This document shows, piece by piece, positions 44,415 to 53,687 of a stretch of DNA of 64,000 nt. The position numbers and the translations under genes were made by a program. Numbering within the stretch: the stretch's first letter is position 1; every line of letters starts with the position of its first letter. This DNA is from Acetatifactor aquisgranensis (lineage in GTDB: Bacteria > Bacillota > Clostridia > Lachnospirales > Lachnospiraceae). Below the pieces are notes generated by a model. It had not been told where the DNA came from, did not search any database, and saw nothing but the letters and a program-made list of their open reading frames with translations. Location: assembly GCF_943193215.1 (NCBI RefSeq), contig NZ_CALPDH010000023.1:38410-102409 (forward strand), given 5' to 3'.

Positions 44415-45458
44415 TCAGCTCCCGCTCCTCTGCTGAAAGGATTCCAGCGTATACCGGAACGCGTCCTCCAGCCCCACCTGCGGATGCCAACCTATACCCA
44501 TGATCCTGTCCACGTTCATGATGCCAAGCTTGAAAGGCAGATACTGCAGCTTCTGCCCCTCCTGGCTGGCATACCGCACCTTCACCCTGCCCCTGGCATC
44601 CAGCCCGGCAATCAGTTCCGCCAAATCCCGGATGCTGATCAGATTATCTAAGTTCGCAATATTATAATAATGTTCTCTTCCTTTCGTAAATGCCAGCAGC
44701 ATCCCGCCGATGGCATCCGCCACATAAGTGTAGGTGCGCACCGCGCTGCCGTCCGACTGCAGCACGATGTCCTCCCCCTTTATCACATTCCGGAGGAACT
44801 CCGAAAACGCCCGCCCGTCCTCCAGGGATATCCCCGGGCCGAATGTATGGCAGAGCCGGACTCCCACATAGGGGATGCCGTACTGCGCCTCATAAGACGC
44901 CAACATAGTCTCGCACATACGCTTTGCCTCCGGATAACAGGCTCTGGCTCCGTCACAGTGGAGAGCCCCCATGTCATCCTCCCGAATCCCTTCTTCCCGC
45001 TTCCACTCACCGTATATTTCGACGGTAGATACATAAAGAACCTTCTCACTTTTCTTCTCTTTGGCAAGCTCCAGCACGTTCCGCGTCCCCTGTAGATGCC
45101 CCCAGAGGGTGTCCACCGGCTCATTGGTAAAGTCCATGGGGCTGGCCGCCCCTGCCGTGTGGAAAATGTAATGCACAGCTCCGTCCCATCTGATCGGTCC
45201 CGTAATGTCCTGTACCAGTGTATGGACATTAGGCAGTTTTAAGGATTCACCGAACACTCTCTCCAGCTTCTTCCCATTTCTTGCCAGCGCGATAATCGTG
45301 ACATTAAGGTTCCAGTCAATATCGGCTTTACTGACAGCCTCTACAAGATACATTCCAAGCCTTCCGGTAGCTCCCGTGACCAGAACCGTCTTATTTCTGA
45401 ACCTCTCCCAGTCTATGGGATTATTCATTATGATATCTATATCCCTCTGTTCCACCAT
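44415..45458 (-). CDS. NAD-dependent epimerase/dehydratase (extended SDR)
   Basis: This 347-residue protein has the Rossmann motif VTGATGRLGMYLVEAVS near residue 25, the STVEIYGEW and YPEAKRMCE (YxxxK) catalytic parts, and GVRLCHTFGPGISLEDGRAFSEFLRNV. The overall pattern resembles UDP-glucuronate decarboxylase and NDP-sugar epimerases. I choose MVEQRD (45458), with AGGAG 8 nt upstream. A GTG at 45533 would overlap the upstream stop by 4 nt. It is paired with the cytidylyltransferase gene upstream, so its substrate may be a CDP-linked compound (inference). Confidence 0.75.
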   Translation of the reverse strand: MVEQRDIDIIMNNPIDWERFRNKTVLVTGATGRLGMYLVEAVSKADIDWNLNVTIIALARNGKKLERVFGESLKLPNVHTLVQDITGPIRWDGAVHYIFHTAGAASPMDFTNEPVDTLWGHLQGTRNVLELAKEKKSEKVLYVSTVEIYGEWKREEGIREDDMGALHCDGARACYPEAKRMCETMLASYEAQYGIPYVGVRLCHTFGPGISLEDGRAFSEFLRNVIKGEDIVLQSDGSAVRTYTYVADAIGGMLLAFTKGREHYYNIANLDNLISIRDLAELIAGLDARGRVKVRYASQEGQKLQYLPFKLGIMNVDRIMGIGWHPQVGLEDAFRYTLESFQQRSGS

Positions 45459-45529
45459 GGTCTCACTCCTCACGTCGCATCCCGCAGATTTTGCTTTCCG
45501 GCTGAATCCCGCAATATCGCATGTCTCTA

Positions 45530-46261
45530 TCACAGGCCGAACACGAATTTGTTTTCCTCCAGCTCCAGCATGGCCTTTAAAAAGTAATAATCTTCCGGCG
45601 TGGTGATTTTCAGGTTCACGCCCTGTTCTTTCACCAAATGAACCTCGCCCCCCGCCCGGGCGTACACCATGGCCGCATCCAGCAGAGGGAGGGCCTGGTT
45701 CTTTGCTATCTCTGTCTTCCGATATGCGTCCAGGATACTGCCCAGCCGGAACGTCTGGGGCGACGTCATGGAATAGGTATCTTCCCTTTTTTTAAAATCA
45801 TCCATGCCTGCATCCTCCGCATCCGTTATCACCACGGTCTCCGTCACCGGATGTACCGTGACGGCACAGCCATGCTGCCTGGCGATGCGTATGTTCTCAT
45901 GGAGGATGGACGGATCCACCAGCGGCCGAACGCCGTCATGTATTACCACAATATCGTCTTCTTTCCCGCCCTCTTCTACTACGGTGCCAAGGCCTTTCTG
46001 CAAGCTGTTCTGCCTGTCGCTGCCCCCTACGATTACTCTATCCGCCTTGCTGATGCGGTACAGCGCAATGAGGCTGTTCATATGCTCCACATAACTTCCA
46101 TGGCAGACCACGATCACTCGGTCGATTTCCCTGCACTCTTCAAATTTTTCCAGTGTATAGACAATAATGGGCTTGCCCATCAGTTTCAGGAACTGCTTGG
46201 GCAGTCCGCTGTTCCGCATACGCTGGCCTACCCCGGCGGCAAGTATGATTGCATAGTTCAC
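45530..46261 (-). CDS. IspD/TarI-type cytidylyltransferase
   Basis: This 243-residue protein has the CTP-binding start AIILAAGVGQRMRNSGLPKQFLKLMGKPIIVYTLEKF, VIHDGVRPLVDPSI, TETVVITD and LLDAAMVYARAGGEVHLVKEQGVNLKITTPEDYYFLKAML. It could be the isoprenoid enzyme IspD or a ribitol-5-phosphate (TarI-like) enzyme. Being next to an SDR and CDP-glycerol-type transferases favours CDP-alditol synthesis, but sequence alone cannot decide. It heads a short minus-strand operon. Confidence 0.75.
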   Translation of the reverse strand: MNYAIILAAGVGQRMRNSGLPKQFLKLMGKPIIVYTLEKFEECREIDRVIVVCHGSYVEHMNSLIALYRISKADRVIVGGSDRQNSLQKGLGTVVEEGGKEDDIVVIHDGVRPLVDPSILHENIRIARQHGCAVTVHPVTETVVITDAEDAGMDDFKKREDTYSMTSPQTFRLGSILDAYRKTEIAKNQALPLLDAAMVYARAGGEVHLVKEQGVNLKITTPEDYYFLKAMLELEENKFVFGL

Positions 46262-46526
46262 TGTCTCTGTCTCCGTTCTGCCTTTGCTTTCTATTGAGCG
46301 GTTCGGCTCATTTGTTTATTATATAATAAAATATATATACCTTAAAATCAACTTACAAAAAAACCCATCATTGCACAAGCAACAATAGGTTCCGTCATTC
46401 TCCTGCTTCCATGCAATCTCTTAATGCTTCCCTGCTGCGATATTCACTTTATATATTGTTGGAAAATGCTCTAGAAGTTATATCGGCCTGTATGTCCTGA
46501 TTCTTTACCATGGAAAGGGCGGATTT

Positions 46527-46949
46527 TTAAGATTTGCACGGATCAGATACCATACGGAATTTCGTTACTGGAAATCGTTTGACTATGTCATAAGAATCAT
46601 TGTTCTTTTTCATGGCATAATATGTATTTTTTACGGAATCGCCCTCGATTTCCAAAAAGCTGCCTATGATATCCATCACTTTTTCGTAACTCTTTTTTGT
46701 TACCTGAAATCCTCTCAGCCATATCAGACCATAATGCAACGGCAAATCAGCAACAGGCGGAATAAAGATAATGAAGTCTTTTCCATTTAATGTTATTAAT
46801 ACACGCCGTTCATTCAGTGCAAGCTGAAATACAGTTTCATCGCTTTCCCCAGCACTATACCTGTCTAATACATGAATGACATCATGTCCGTATTTTTCTA
46901 AAACAGGTATTGACTTTTGAGTAATATTTTCGTCTAACAATACTTTCAT
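46527..46949 (-). CDS. DUF5615 PIN-like protein (putative toxin)
   Basis: This 140-residue protein starts MKVLLDENITQKSIPVLEKYGHDVIHVLD and continues DETVFQLALNERRVLITLNGKDFI, the acidic pattern of DUF5615/Mut7-C-like PIN-fold proteins. It overlaps the DUF433 gene by 4 nt. DUF433-DUF5615 pairs are common and proposed to be toxin-antitoxin systems. The C-terminal ~50 residues extend beyond the usual core. Confidence 0.75.
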   Translation of the reverse strand: MKVLLDENITQKSIPVLEKYGHDVIHVLDRYSAGESDETVFQLALNERRVLITLNGKDFIIFIPPVADLPLHYGLIWLRGFQVTKKSYEKVMDIIGSFLEIEGDSVKNTYYAMKKNNDSYDIVKRFPVTKFRMVSDPCKS

Positions 46950-47368
46950 TCCAAGCCTTCCTGATATGGAGTATCTAAGATTTCCATTGTATACTCCATA
47001 GACTTTTCAACCTCATCCCGCGTCAGATTGTATTCCTCGCATATCTCCTGAACAGTCATTTCATCTTTAAAGCAGGCAACCATCAGACTGACAGGTATTC
47101 TGGTTCCTTTTATTGTCGGCATACCCCCTAAAATTGCACTGCTACTCTGAATTTCATTAAATTTTTGAGCAATTTCGGCAAAGTACCGTTTTATATCCCT
47201 GCCATTTCCGGGTTCATTTTTCAAATATATAATATCAGTCTTCATAGTATTATTATATGTCTGATATTTACTGCTTAAACCGAATGTATATTCTTTTTCC
47301 ATTTTATATGTATACCTGTACAGCTCCGGAAAAACAGTATCAAAATTCTTCATTAATAGCTCTGCCAT
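46946..47368 (-). CDS. DUF433 protein (putative antitoxin)
   Basis: This 140-residue protein has the C-terminal DUF433 domain (SSAILGGMPTIKGTRIPVSLMVACFKDEMTVQEICEEYNLTRDEVEKSMEYTME), a helix-turn-helix-like fold. Its N-terminal ~80 residues (FDTVFPELYRYTYKMEKEYTFGL) are unusual for this small family. The stop overlaps the start of the DUF5615 gene (ATGA-type coupling), so the two are made together. Confidence 0.75.
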   Translation of the reverse strand: MAELLMKNFDTVFPELYRYTYKMEKEYTFGLSSKYQTYNNTMKTDIIYLKNEPGNGRDIKRYFAEIAQKFNEIQSSSAILGGMPTIKGTRIPVSLMVACFKDEMTVQEICEEYNLTRDEVEKSMEYTMEILDTPYQEGLE

Positions 47369-47378
47369 CTTTCCTCCA

Positions 47379-47897
47379 TCAGATTGAATCCATTTTTTCT
47401 TTAAGTTCTGTTAAATATTTTATGATATATTCCAAGTCCCTTCCTGAAACCTCAAAAGCATTTGACGACTCATCATCCCCATTCTCCGTGGATAACTTCA
47501 ATATGGCTGAAACAGCCTCTGTTTCTTTAGGATTTTCATCATTCCTGTAACTGATAATTTGGCTTTCCAACAATTTAAAGCAATGAATTTTGCTGTGCTT
47601 CTTTATATAAAGATGATTTTTCAAGTCGTCCTCCTGCTCATAAATTGCCCTGGCGACTTCCAAATCCTCTTCCGATATATCGTCTACATTTCTGCCTTCC
47701 GCAAGATCAATCACAATTTTAATAACAGAAAACACATAATCAACAAATGCCTTTTCGCTCAATTCAGGGATAAAATCCCTCTTTTCTGTTTCAATTCCCA
47801 GCGAGAAACCTGATGTGCTCCAAATTATTCTGAGCAATCCTTTATTGTAAGCATTCAGAAGCATTTCCGTATACTCATTTTTCTTATCGCTGTCCAT
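47379..47897 (-). CDS. Hypothetical protein in the DUF433/DUF5615 operon
   Basis: This protein of 172 residues from MDSDKKNEYTEMLL is chosen because AAAGGGGGG lies 8 nt before it. It is acidic and helical (EDLEVARAIYEQEDDLKNHLYIKKHSKIHCFKLLESQI; RDLEYIIKYLTELKEKMDSI). It precedes the DUF433 gene by 10 nt and is probably cotranscribed with it. I recognise no family or catalytic motif. It may be a third component of the toxin-antitoxin-like unit. Confidence 0.55.
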   Translation of the reverse strand: MDSDKKNEYTEMLLNAYNKGLLRIIWSTSGFSLGIETEKRDFIPELSEKAFVDYVFSVIKIVIDLAEGRNVDDISEEDLEVARAIYEQEDDLKNHLYIKKHSKIHCFKLLESQIISYRNDENPKETEAVSAILKLSTENGDDESSNAFEVSGRDLEYIIKYLTELKEKMDSI

Positions 47898-48030
47898 GGG
47901 ATATCCCCCCTTTCTTATTTCAAAATTATAACATGCTCGTCTCTTTATTGCAATCACGAATCACTCCACGACCAGCTATTGCCTTTCCTCAATCCGCTTA
48001 AGAGTATTCCTGACGGTATCTTCCTTTTCT

Positions 48031-48756
48031 TTAACAGTACACCTCCGGCTCATTCAAGAACAAATCCGTAATCCCCCTCCCCTCCAGCGCCGCCAGATCC
48101 AGCCTGCCGCCCGTAGGCCTCTCCGGATACAGATGCCCGGAAAGCCATGCCCTCACCGCATAGCCCCGCAGCTGCTCCGCAGGCAGGTCTATCCCCCGCC
48201 AGAACGGATGGAGCGCATTGGCGCCGCAGCCGCCTTTCAGCTTGAAAAGGCAGTCCGAAACCTTGGTATCCAGCATCCCGATTTCGGCCCTGGGGTCAAT
48301 CCTGCGAAGCTTCTCCAGAGACAACGCGCTGAAAGAAGAGTATATCACATTTCCCTGCAGCCCTCTTTCCTGTACCAGTTCCACTATGCGCTCTTCCATC
48401 CCCTCATAGGGGAAATTGCTGTTCTTCAGCTCTATGTTCAGCTTGAAGCCTCCGGCGAACTTCGGCTCCAGCAAATCCAGAACCTCCTCTATGGTGGGAA
48501 TCCGCTCTGTCCTACCGCCTCCCGCCTCTATCCTCAGGCCTTTCAGCTCCGCCAGCGTGAAGCCGCGGACTTCCCCGATGCCATCCGTCGTCCGGTCTAC
48601 CCTTTCGTCATGGCATACCACCATATGCCCGTCTCTGGAAAGCTGGATATCCAGTTCGATTCCCGCCAGGCCCTCAATTGCAGCCGCTTTTTCAAATGCC
48701 AGTATTGTATTTTCGGGGTACATCTGGCTGCATCCCCTGTGCGCCCATATTTTCAT
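48031..48756 (-). CDS. Glycerophosphodiester phosphodiesterase
   Basis: This 241-residue enzyme hydrolyses glycerophosphodiesters to glycerol-3-phosphate and an alcohol. GDPD motifs are AHRGCSQMYPENTILAFEKA (catalytic His and Glu), GIELDIQLSRDGHMVVCHDERVDRTTDG, FKLNIELK and LFLNEPEV. There is no signal peptide, so it is cytoplasmic. It stands among alditol-phosphate polymer genes and could supply glycerol-3-phosphate for CDP-glycerol (inference). Confidence 0.9.
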   Translation of the reverse strand: MKIWAHRGCSQMYPENTILAFEKAAAIEGLAGIELDIQLSRDGHMVVCHDERVDRTTDGIGEVRGFTLAELKGLRIEAGGGRTERIPTIEEVLDLLEPKFAGGFKLNIELKNSNFPYEGMEERIVELVQERGLQGNVIYSSFSALSLEKLRRIDPRAEIGMLDTKVSDCLFKLKGGCGANALHPFWRGIDLPAEQLRGYAVRAWLSGHLYPERPTGGRLDLAALEGRGITDLFLNEPEVYC

Positions 48757-48817
48757 GAACTGACTCCTCTTCTGCGTCTTTAATATGTTCTATTCATTCT
48801 ATGTTCCCTATCCCATT

Positions 48818-50152
48818 CTACCGCCCGGCCTGGCCCAGGAACCTCTCCATCATCCCCGCCAGCGCCACGGATTCCCCTCTCGTCAGCTTAAAATTATTCT
48901 TCTCGGTGCCGGTAATCATGGACAGGAAATCGCTGATTTCATACCGCAGCCCGTCCCCCAGGAAGATTTCCGAATACTTCTGTATGTCCCCCGGATTCTC
49001 GTGATGCACTTCGAAATAGGCCGTCTTCCACCAGGGCGCCTCCGCCACGATGTACCCTTTCGTGCCCGCAATCAGCAGCCGCCCCTCCGACTTGACCCCC
49101 AGGCCGCAGGTGGCCGTAGCGATTCCATTGGGATACTTCAAAGAGACTTTCGTGAACAGATCCAGCCCGTTCTCCCCATTGAGGGAGTCGAACCGTATCT
49201 CCTGGAACTCCTTCCCGAACAGCTTCAGGATCGGCAGCATGCAATAGCTCCCCAGCTCCGTGAAGCTCCCCCCATACTTTCTGTCCGTCAGTTCCCTGGT
49301 ATCGGCAGCCTCCAGCTTCGTGAAGCATGCCTCCACATTCCGGATGCTGCCTATGCTGCCGCTGCAGGCGATCCCCAGCAGCTTCTGGAACCCCGGGCAG
49401 TACGCCGTCTTGATTCCCTCGAAGAGGATCAGCCCCCGCTCCTTCGCACACCGGAACAGCTCCTCCGCCTGGGCCCGCTCCAGCACCATGGGCTTCTCGC
49501 AGAGCACATGCTTTCCATGCTCCAGAGCCACTTTGATATATCCATAGTGGGTCTCATGGGGCGAAGCAATGTACACCACGTCCACAGCCGCGAAGAATTC
49601 CTCCATATCCGCATAGGCATCGATTTCCCATCTGTCGGCAAATCTCACCGCGCTGTCCCAATGGGGATTATATACCCCCTGGGTGCTGATGCCGCTGACA
49701 AGCTTCGCCTCTGGCATGAACCTGCCCGCAATCCTGCCCGTCCCTATGATGCCGATTCTCTGGATATGGCTGTTCTGTTCCCGCAGCATGGTGCTGGAAA
49801 TGTTCTTGGTGCGCTCCAAATAGACTACCTTGCAGTAATCATTCAGGTAGTCAAAGCAGCCCGTCCAGTCGGATCCCACAGTGAAGATGTCAATGCCCAG
49901 CCTCTTGATATCGTTGAACTTCTGCCCCTCCGTCTCCTCGATGATGATTTCATCCGCGAAGCCTGTCTTTTTTATATTTTCGATACGGGTCACCAGGGAA
50001 TCTATCACGTTCAGCTTTCCCCTGGTCTTGTCGTAGGCTTCCGTGGTCACGCCCACAATCAGATAATCCCCCAGGGCCTTGGCTCTCTGCAGCAGGCGGT
50101 AGTGCCCCTCGTGGAAGAGGTCAAATGTCCCGTACGTAATCACCTTTATCAT
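48818..50152 (-). CDS. Fusion of cytidylyltransferase and Gfo/Idh/MocA oxidoreductase
   Basis: In this 444-residue protein residues 1-130 are a TagD-like nucleotidyltransferase (ITYGTFDLFHEGHYRLLQRAKALGDYLIVGVTTE, HxGH; GSDWTGCFDYL; SSTMLRE). Residues about 135-444 are a Gfo/Idh/MocA oxidoreductase (IQRIGIIGTGRIAGRFM, YIASPHETHYGYIKVALEHGKHVLCEKPM with the EKP motif). The fusion suggests that one polypeptide reduces or oxidises a sugar or keto-alditol phosphate and activates it with CTP. It is encoded between the GDPD and the large transferase genes. Confidence 0.85.
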   Translation of the reverse strand: MIKVITYGTFDLFHEGHYRLLQRAKALGDYLIVGVTTEAYDKTRGKLNVIDSLVTRIENIKKTGFADEIIIEETEGQKFNDIKRLGIDIFTVGSDWTGCFDYLNDYCKVVYLERTKNISSTMLREQNSHIQRIGIIGTGRIAGRFMPEAKLVSGISTQGVYNPHWDSAVRFADRWEIDAYADMEEFFAAVDVVYIASPHETHYGYIKVALEHGKHVLCEKPMVLERAQAEELFRCAKERGLILFEGIKTAYCPGFQKLLGIACSGSIGSIRNVEACFTKLEAADTRELTDRKYGGSFTELGSYCMLPILKLFGKEFQEIRFDSLNGENGLDLFTKVSLKYPNGIATATCGLGVKSEGRLLIAGTKGYIVAEAPWWKTAYFEVHHENPGDIQKYSEIFLGDGLRYEISDFLSMITGTEKNNFKLTRGESVALAGMMERFLGQAGR

Positions 50153-50253
50153 AATAATGCTCCCATTTCATAGTCTATTCCCCCAATCCGGCAGGCATCC
50201 GGACAGCCATTCCCGGAAAACTCCATTCCTTTGCCAAAAATTGTTTTCCCCTT

Positions 50254-52938
50254 TTACAGCCCCAGGCTCTTGCACACGAATGCGTGCACTTTCTCGCCGC
50301 ATGTGCCGTCATTGTTCGCCGCAATCTTTTCATAGGCCCAAAGCTGCCTTTCCCTGTCGAACGAACTTCCGCTGATATTTCCGTCCAGCAAATCCTCCAG
50401 CGAATTATACGCGCTCTCGTCACAGGCATACTGCATCCAGTCCGACTCTTCCGAAAAACCAGCCGTATGCTCCTGCAATTCCTTTTCATCGAAGACAACC
50501 TCTATCTCTTGATATTCCTCTGTGTCCGGATTGACGTTATAGAATTTTCGGTCTAGCATGGAGAAATACCGATATGTCCATCTCCCCGCTGCTTCCATAT
50601 CGGTATCCATGGAATCCTTTTCCGCAGCAGCCTGCCCCGCAGAACAGAAAGTCTTATCGGCTTTCTGCAAAAAGACCCCTCGTCCCCCAAAAATAAAGTA
50701 CCCGTTCTTCTCTTTCTCCGGCATGGGAAACCCCGGCTTCCATTCCCGCATCTCCCCGGTTTCCCTGTCCAGGCGCACAATCATATTCCCCCAACAAGGC
50801 GAGAGATAGACGAACCTTTCTCCAAATGCAATACCGCTGAAAGGCTGCTCCGTGCTCTCGCAGCCTTTGGGAAGCTCCCTGCATCGGAATCCCTCCGGAA
50901 AGCTGTCATATACCCTGGCTTCTCCGCTTTGAGGGTTCCATCTGGTCACTTTTCGCCCGAAATAAGGAAGCAGCCACAAGTCTTCCCCATCGGGAAACAG
51001 CCCCTCGCATCCCCCCGAATCCTCCACCCCCGTAGTCATCACCCCTGCCTTTCCGGTCTTACTGTCTATGGCCAGGATACGGTTATCCGTGGGAGACGCA
51101 AGCATCAGAAAGTCTTTCCACACACAGCTTCCGCCCACCCGCCACACGCCATTGGCGCAATCAACAAAGACATCGTTATACCCTCTGATATACTCCACCC
51201 TGTCCCGCTCCGTATCATATCTGACCACAGCCGGATACTGCATGGGAACCAGGAACAGATACCTGCCGATATTCCATGCCATAGAAAAGGCACCGTACTG
51301 CTCCAGACAGCGTTCCAGCCGGATCCGTCTCTGAATCCTCCTGTCGCCCACCACAAGAATCTCCTGGGCGTTTGCGGGGCACACATACACTTTCCCCCCA
51401 ACTTCCAAGACCCTGCTGTAATAATTGCCTGAAGAATACTCCGACAAATCACAATAATACCGGTACTGATAATCATTCCTCGGCGAATGGTACAGCTTAT
51501 TCCCCTGGGTAATGAGCCATCTGTCCTGACCGTCAATCTGAAAACCCCTGACAATCTCGCCCCGCCAGTCGCCCTCCCCCGGCGCGCTGTCAATATAGTT
51601 GTTGAAGACGAACAGCGGCTTTCCGGCCATGCCGAAGAGGGATGTAACGGATGTGGCCGAATCCCCCAGATAAACATCGCAGTGGGAAATCGTCTCCGTG
51701 ATATCCGGCGTATCGTCATAGATTCCGATGCCGTTCTCAATGAAAAAACGCTTCATCTTGTCATAGACCGGCCGCAGCTCCGGCCTCAGAGAGTCCAAGG
51801 TGGATTCCAGCAGCGGATGGGGACGCCAGAGCAGGCAGGCATCCTCCCTGCCCTGAAAGCAGCGGAATACATAGGCCATTTTCTTCAAAAACCTGGGCGT
51901 ATCCGCCAGCAGGCCGTTGATGCTCGTATTATAAAAGTACACCGTCCGCCCTTCCATCCTATCCCCCCAGGCCTCCGGCAAGGGCCCTGGCTGGGCGCAC
52001 ATCCGGATTACCCGGTCGAATTTCGGAGATCCAAAGGCCAGGAATTTATCATCCGGCAGTTCCGGCGCAAAAAACTTACGGTATTTTTCCGCTTGTATCA
52101 CGATATAGTCAGCGTTATAGTATGCAAAACATCTGGCCTGGGACTCCGCCATCCCGCCCGTTGTTGTATAATAAGGTATATATACTAATTTATCCGCATA
52201 TTTTTTTAATTCCCCGGAATAGAACCTGGGATCCACCGTGGTGACATAATTGCCCTCATCATAAGGATTATGGATGTACACAATATCCGGCTTCCGCTCT
52301 TCCAGGCGATAATTCTCATAATAAACAACAGGAACGTCCGGCGGAAACGCATTCCCCTCATAATGGTATGTCCCCAGGCTACCATCCCTATTACGGTCAT
52401 AATAAGGAATGGGCACCACATAGGCGTCACAGTCCGGATCCGCCGCTGCCGCCCGCCAGACGCTCTCCAGAGAATCCCACATAGAAGCCTTGTAAGGGAA
52501 AAAGGCAATTTCCAGCCGCACCTTGATATCATTGCGGATGCTGCCCTCTATCCGCAGCAGGGCATTGCGGAGCTTCTTATAAGCTTTTGCGCCATTCATC
52601 GTTCCCCCCGCCGTGGCAGTCCTGCCCGCCTTTTTCCCGTCCAACTCTCGCTCTTCCGCCCCATCTGCGTCCCCAGGCAGGCCGCTCCACCGCCCCAGTT
52701 CCCCATATATCTCGTATGCAAGCTCGCAGTAGGATTCCAGCAGCGAAATTGTGGGAGCATCTTCCCTTTCCGCAGCTTCGATGAGGCCGCCCAGCTGGAT
52801 TGCCCCCTCCTGGCACTGAGCCAGTAAATCCATGGCTGCTGCCGGATTCCTGTTCTGGATTTCCTTTCTTATCTCCTCATGTGCCTGGCCCAGCAATTCC
52901 GCAAAATCCTGAATCTGCTTTTTCTGCTCCCGTCTCAT
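50254..52938 (-). CDS. Large CDP-glycerol transferase-like protein with beta-propeller-like C-terminal half
   Basis: In this 894-residue protein residues about 125-450 look like a GT-B glycerophosphotransferase (VEIAFFPYKASMWDSLESVW, YIHNPYDEGNY, FGSPKFDRV, LLWRPHPLLESTL, VYLGDSATSVTSLFGMAGKPLFVFNN). Residues about 490-800 consist of repeated short strands such as GGKVYVCPANAQEILVVG, GRYLFLVPMQYPAVVRYD, DFLMLASPTDNRILAID and DLWLLPYFGRKVTRWNP. These fit beta-propeller blades. The N-terminal 110 residues are helical. I do not know this combination from a named protein. Confidence 0.6.
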   Translation of the reverse strand: MRREQKKQIQDFAELLGQAHEEIRKEIQNRNPAAAMDLLAQCQEGAIQLGGLIEAAEREDAPTISLLESYCELAYEIYGELGRWSGLPGDADGAEERELDGKKAGRTATAGGTMNGAKAYKKLRNALLRIEGSIRNDIKVRLEIAFFPYKASMWDSLESVWRAAAADPDCDAYVVPIPYYDRNRDGSLGTYHYEGNAFPPDVPVVYYENYRLEERKPDIVYIHNPYDEGNYVTTVDPRFYSGELKKYADKLVYIPYYTTTGGMAESQARCFAYYNADYIVIQAEKYRKFFAPELPDDKFLAFGSPKFDRVIRMCAQPGPLPEAWGDRMEGRTVYFYNTSINGLLADTPRFLKKMAYVFRCFQGREDACLLWRPHPLLESTLDSLRPELRPVYDKMKRFFIENGIGIYDDTPDITETISHCDVYLGDSATSVTSLFGMAGKPLFVFNNYIDSAPGEGDWRGEIVRGFQIDGQDRWLITQGNKLYHSPRNDYQYRYYCDLSEYSSGNYYSRVLEVGGKVYVCPANAQEILVVGDRRIQRRIRLERCLEQYGAFSMAWNIGRYLFLVPMQYPAVVRYDTERDRVEYIRGYNDVFVDCANGVWRVGGSCVWKDFLMLASPTDNRILAIDSKTGKAGVMTTGVEDSGGCEGLFPDGEDLWLLPYFGRKVTRWNPQSGEARVYDSFPEGFRCRELPKGCESTEQPFSGIAFGERFVYLSPCWGNMIVRLDRETGEMREWKPGFPMPEKEKNGYFIFGGRGVFLQKADKTFCSAGQAAAEKDSMDTDMEAAGRWTYRYFSMLDRKFYNVNPDTEEYQEIEVVFDEKELQEHTAGFSEESDWMQYACDESAYNSLEDLLDGNISGSSFDRERQLWAYEKIAANNDGTCGEKVHAFVCKSLGL

Positions 52939-53083
52939 GCAATCTCTCCTGTTTCTTTCTTCTGTTATATCTTTCTTATGTTATTTCTTTCTTATGTTAT
53001 TTCTTTCTTCTGCTCTTTCCCTGCCGTCGTGCCGAACAACAGTCATTCCGCCCGGCTTACGTATACCGCAGACAATCGCCCCC

Positions 53084-53629
53084 TCACTCCAGCAGCTTCC
53101 CCATATTGATTTCCAAATCTCCGTATATCCCCACCGTGATATCCTCCCCAAAAGGGAATATAATCGGCGCTACATCCTCTTCAAACCGATATACCGTAGT
53201 CCGCCCCTTTAGAGAATCCACGATCCAATATTCCCGAACGCCCGCATCCAAATACAGGACGGTCTTCTTTGCGTAGTCCATCTTCCTGCTGGAGGGCGAG
53301 ACCACCTCTATGACAAAATCCGGCGCCCCTTCGCAGCCCCGCTCCGAAAGCTTCTCTCTATCGCAGATCACGCTGATATCAGGCTCCACCCACTTCTCAT
53401 CGTCCGCGTTCAGGTTCACGGCAAAGGGCGCTGGCATGACCTCACAGCCGCCGCCCTTTGCCTCCACATGATTACCGATTACCCTGGTAAGCTTGGCCAC
53501 CAGCTTCTGATGCACAAAACCGGGCGGCGCCATATCGTAAAATTTCCCGTCTATCAATTCCGCCCGCTTCCCCTCCGGCAGCTTCCAGTAATCCTCCGAT
53601 GTATACCGCCTTTCGCTATGCTGTATCAT
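53084..53629 (-). CDS. Uma2 family (DUF820) endonuclease-like protein
   Basis: This 181-residue protein has the Uma2 pattern YTSEDYWKLPEGKRAELIDGKFYDMAPP, then WVEPDISVICD, PDFVIEVVSPSSRKMDYAKKTVLYLDAGVREYWIVDSLKGRTTVYRF. The PD-(D/E)XK residues are the Asp in EPDIS and the E-x-V in IEVVS. GGGAGG precedes the ATG at 53629; an in-frame extension to 53776 overlaps the next gene and is rejected. Function is unknown; the family is often multicopy and associated with mobile DNA. Confidence 0.85.
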   Translation of the reverse strand: MIQHSERRYTSEDYWKLPEGKRAELIDGKFYDMAPPGFVHQKLVAKLTRVIGNHVEAKGGGCEVMPAPFAVNLNADDEKWVEPDISVICDREKLSERGCEGAPDFVIEVVSPSSRKMDYAKKTVLYLDAGVREYWIVDSLKGRTTVYRFEEDVAPIIFPFGEDITVGIYGDLEINMGKLLE

Positions 53630-53687
53630 GTCTTCCTCCCAATCACTTATGCCGCCCCTGTCTTCCCATGCCATCCGGCTATCCGCC

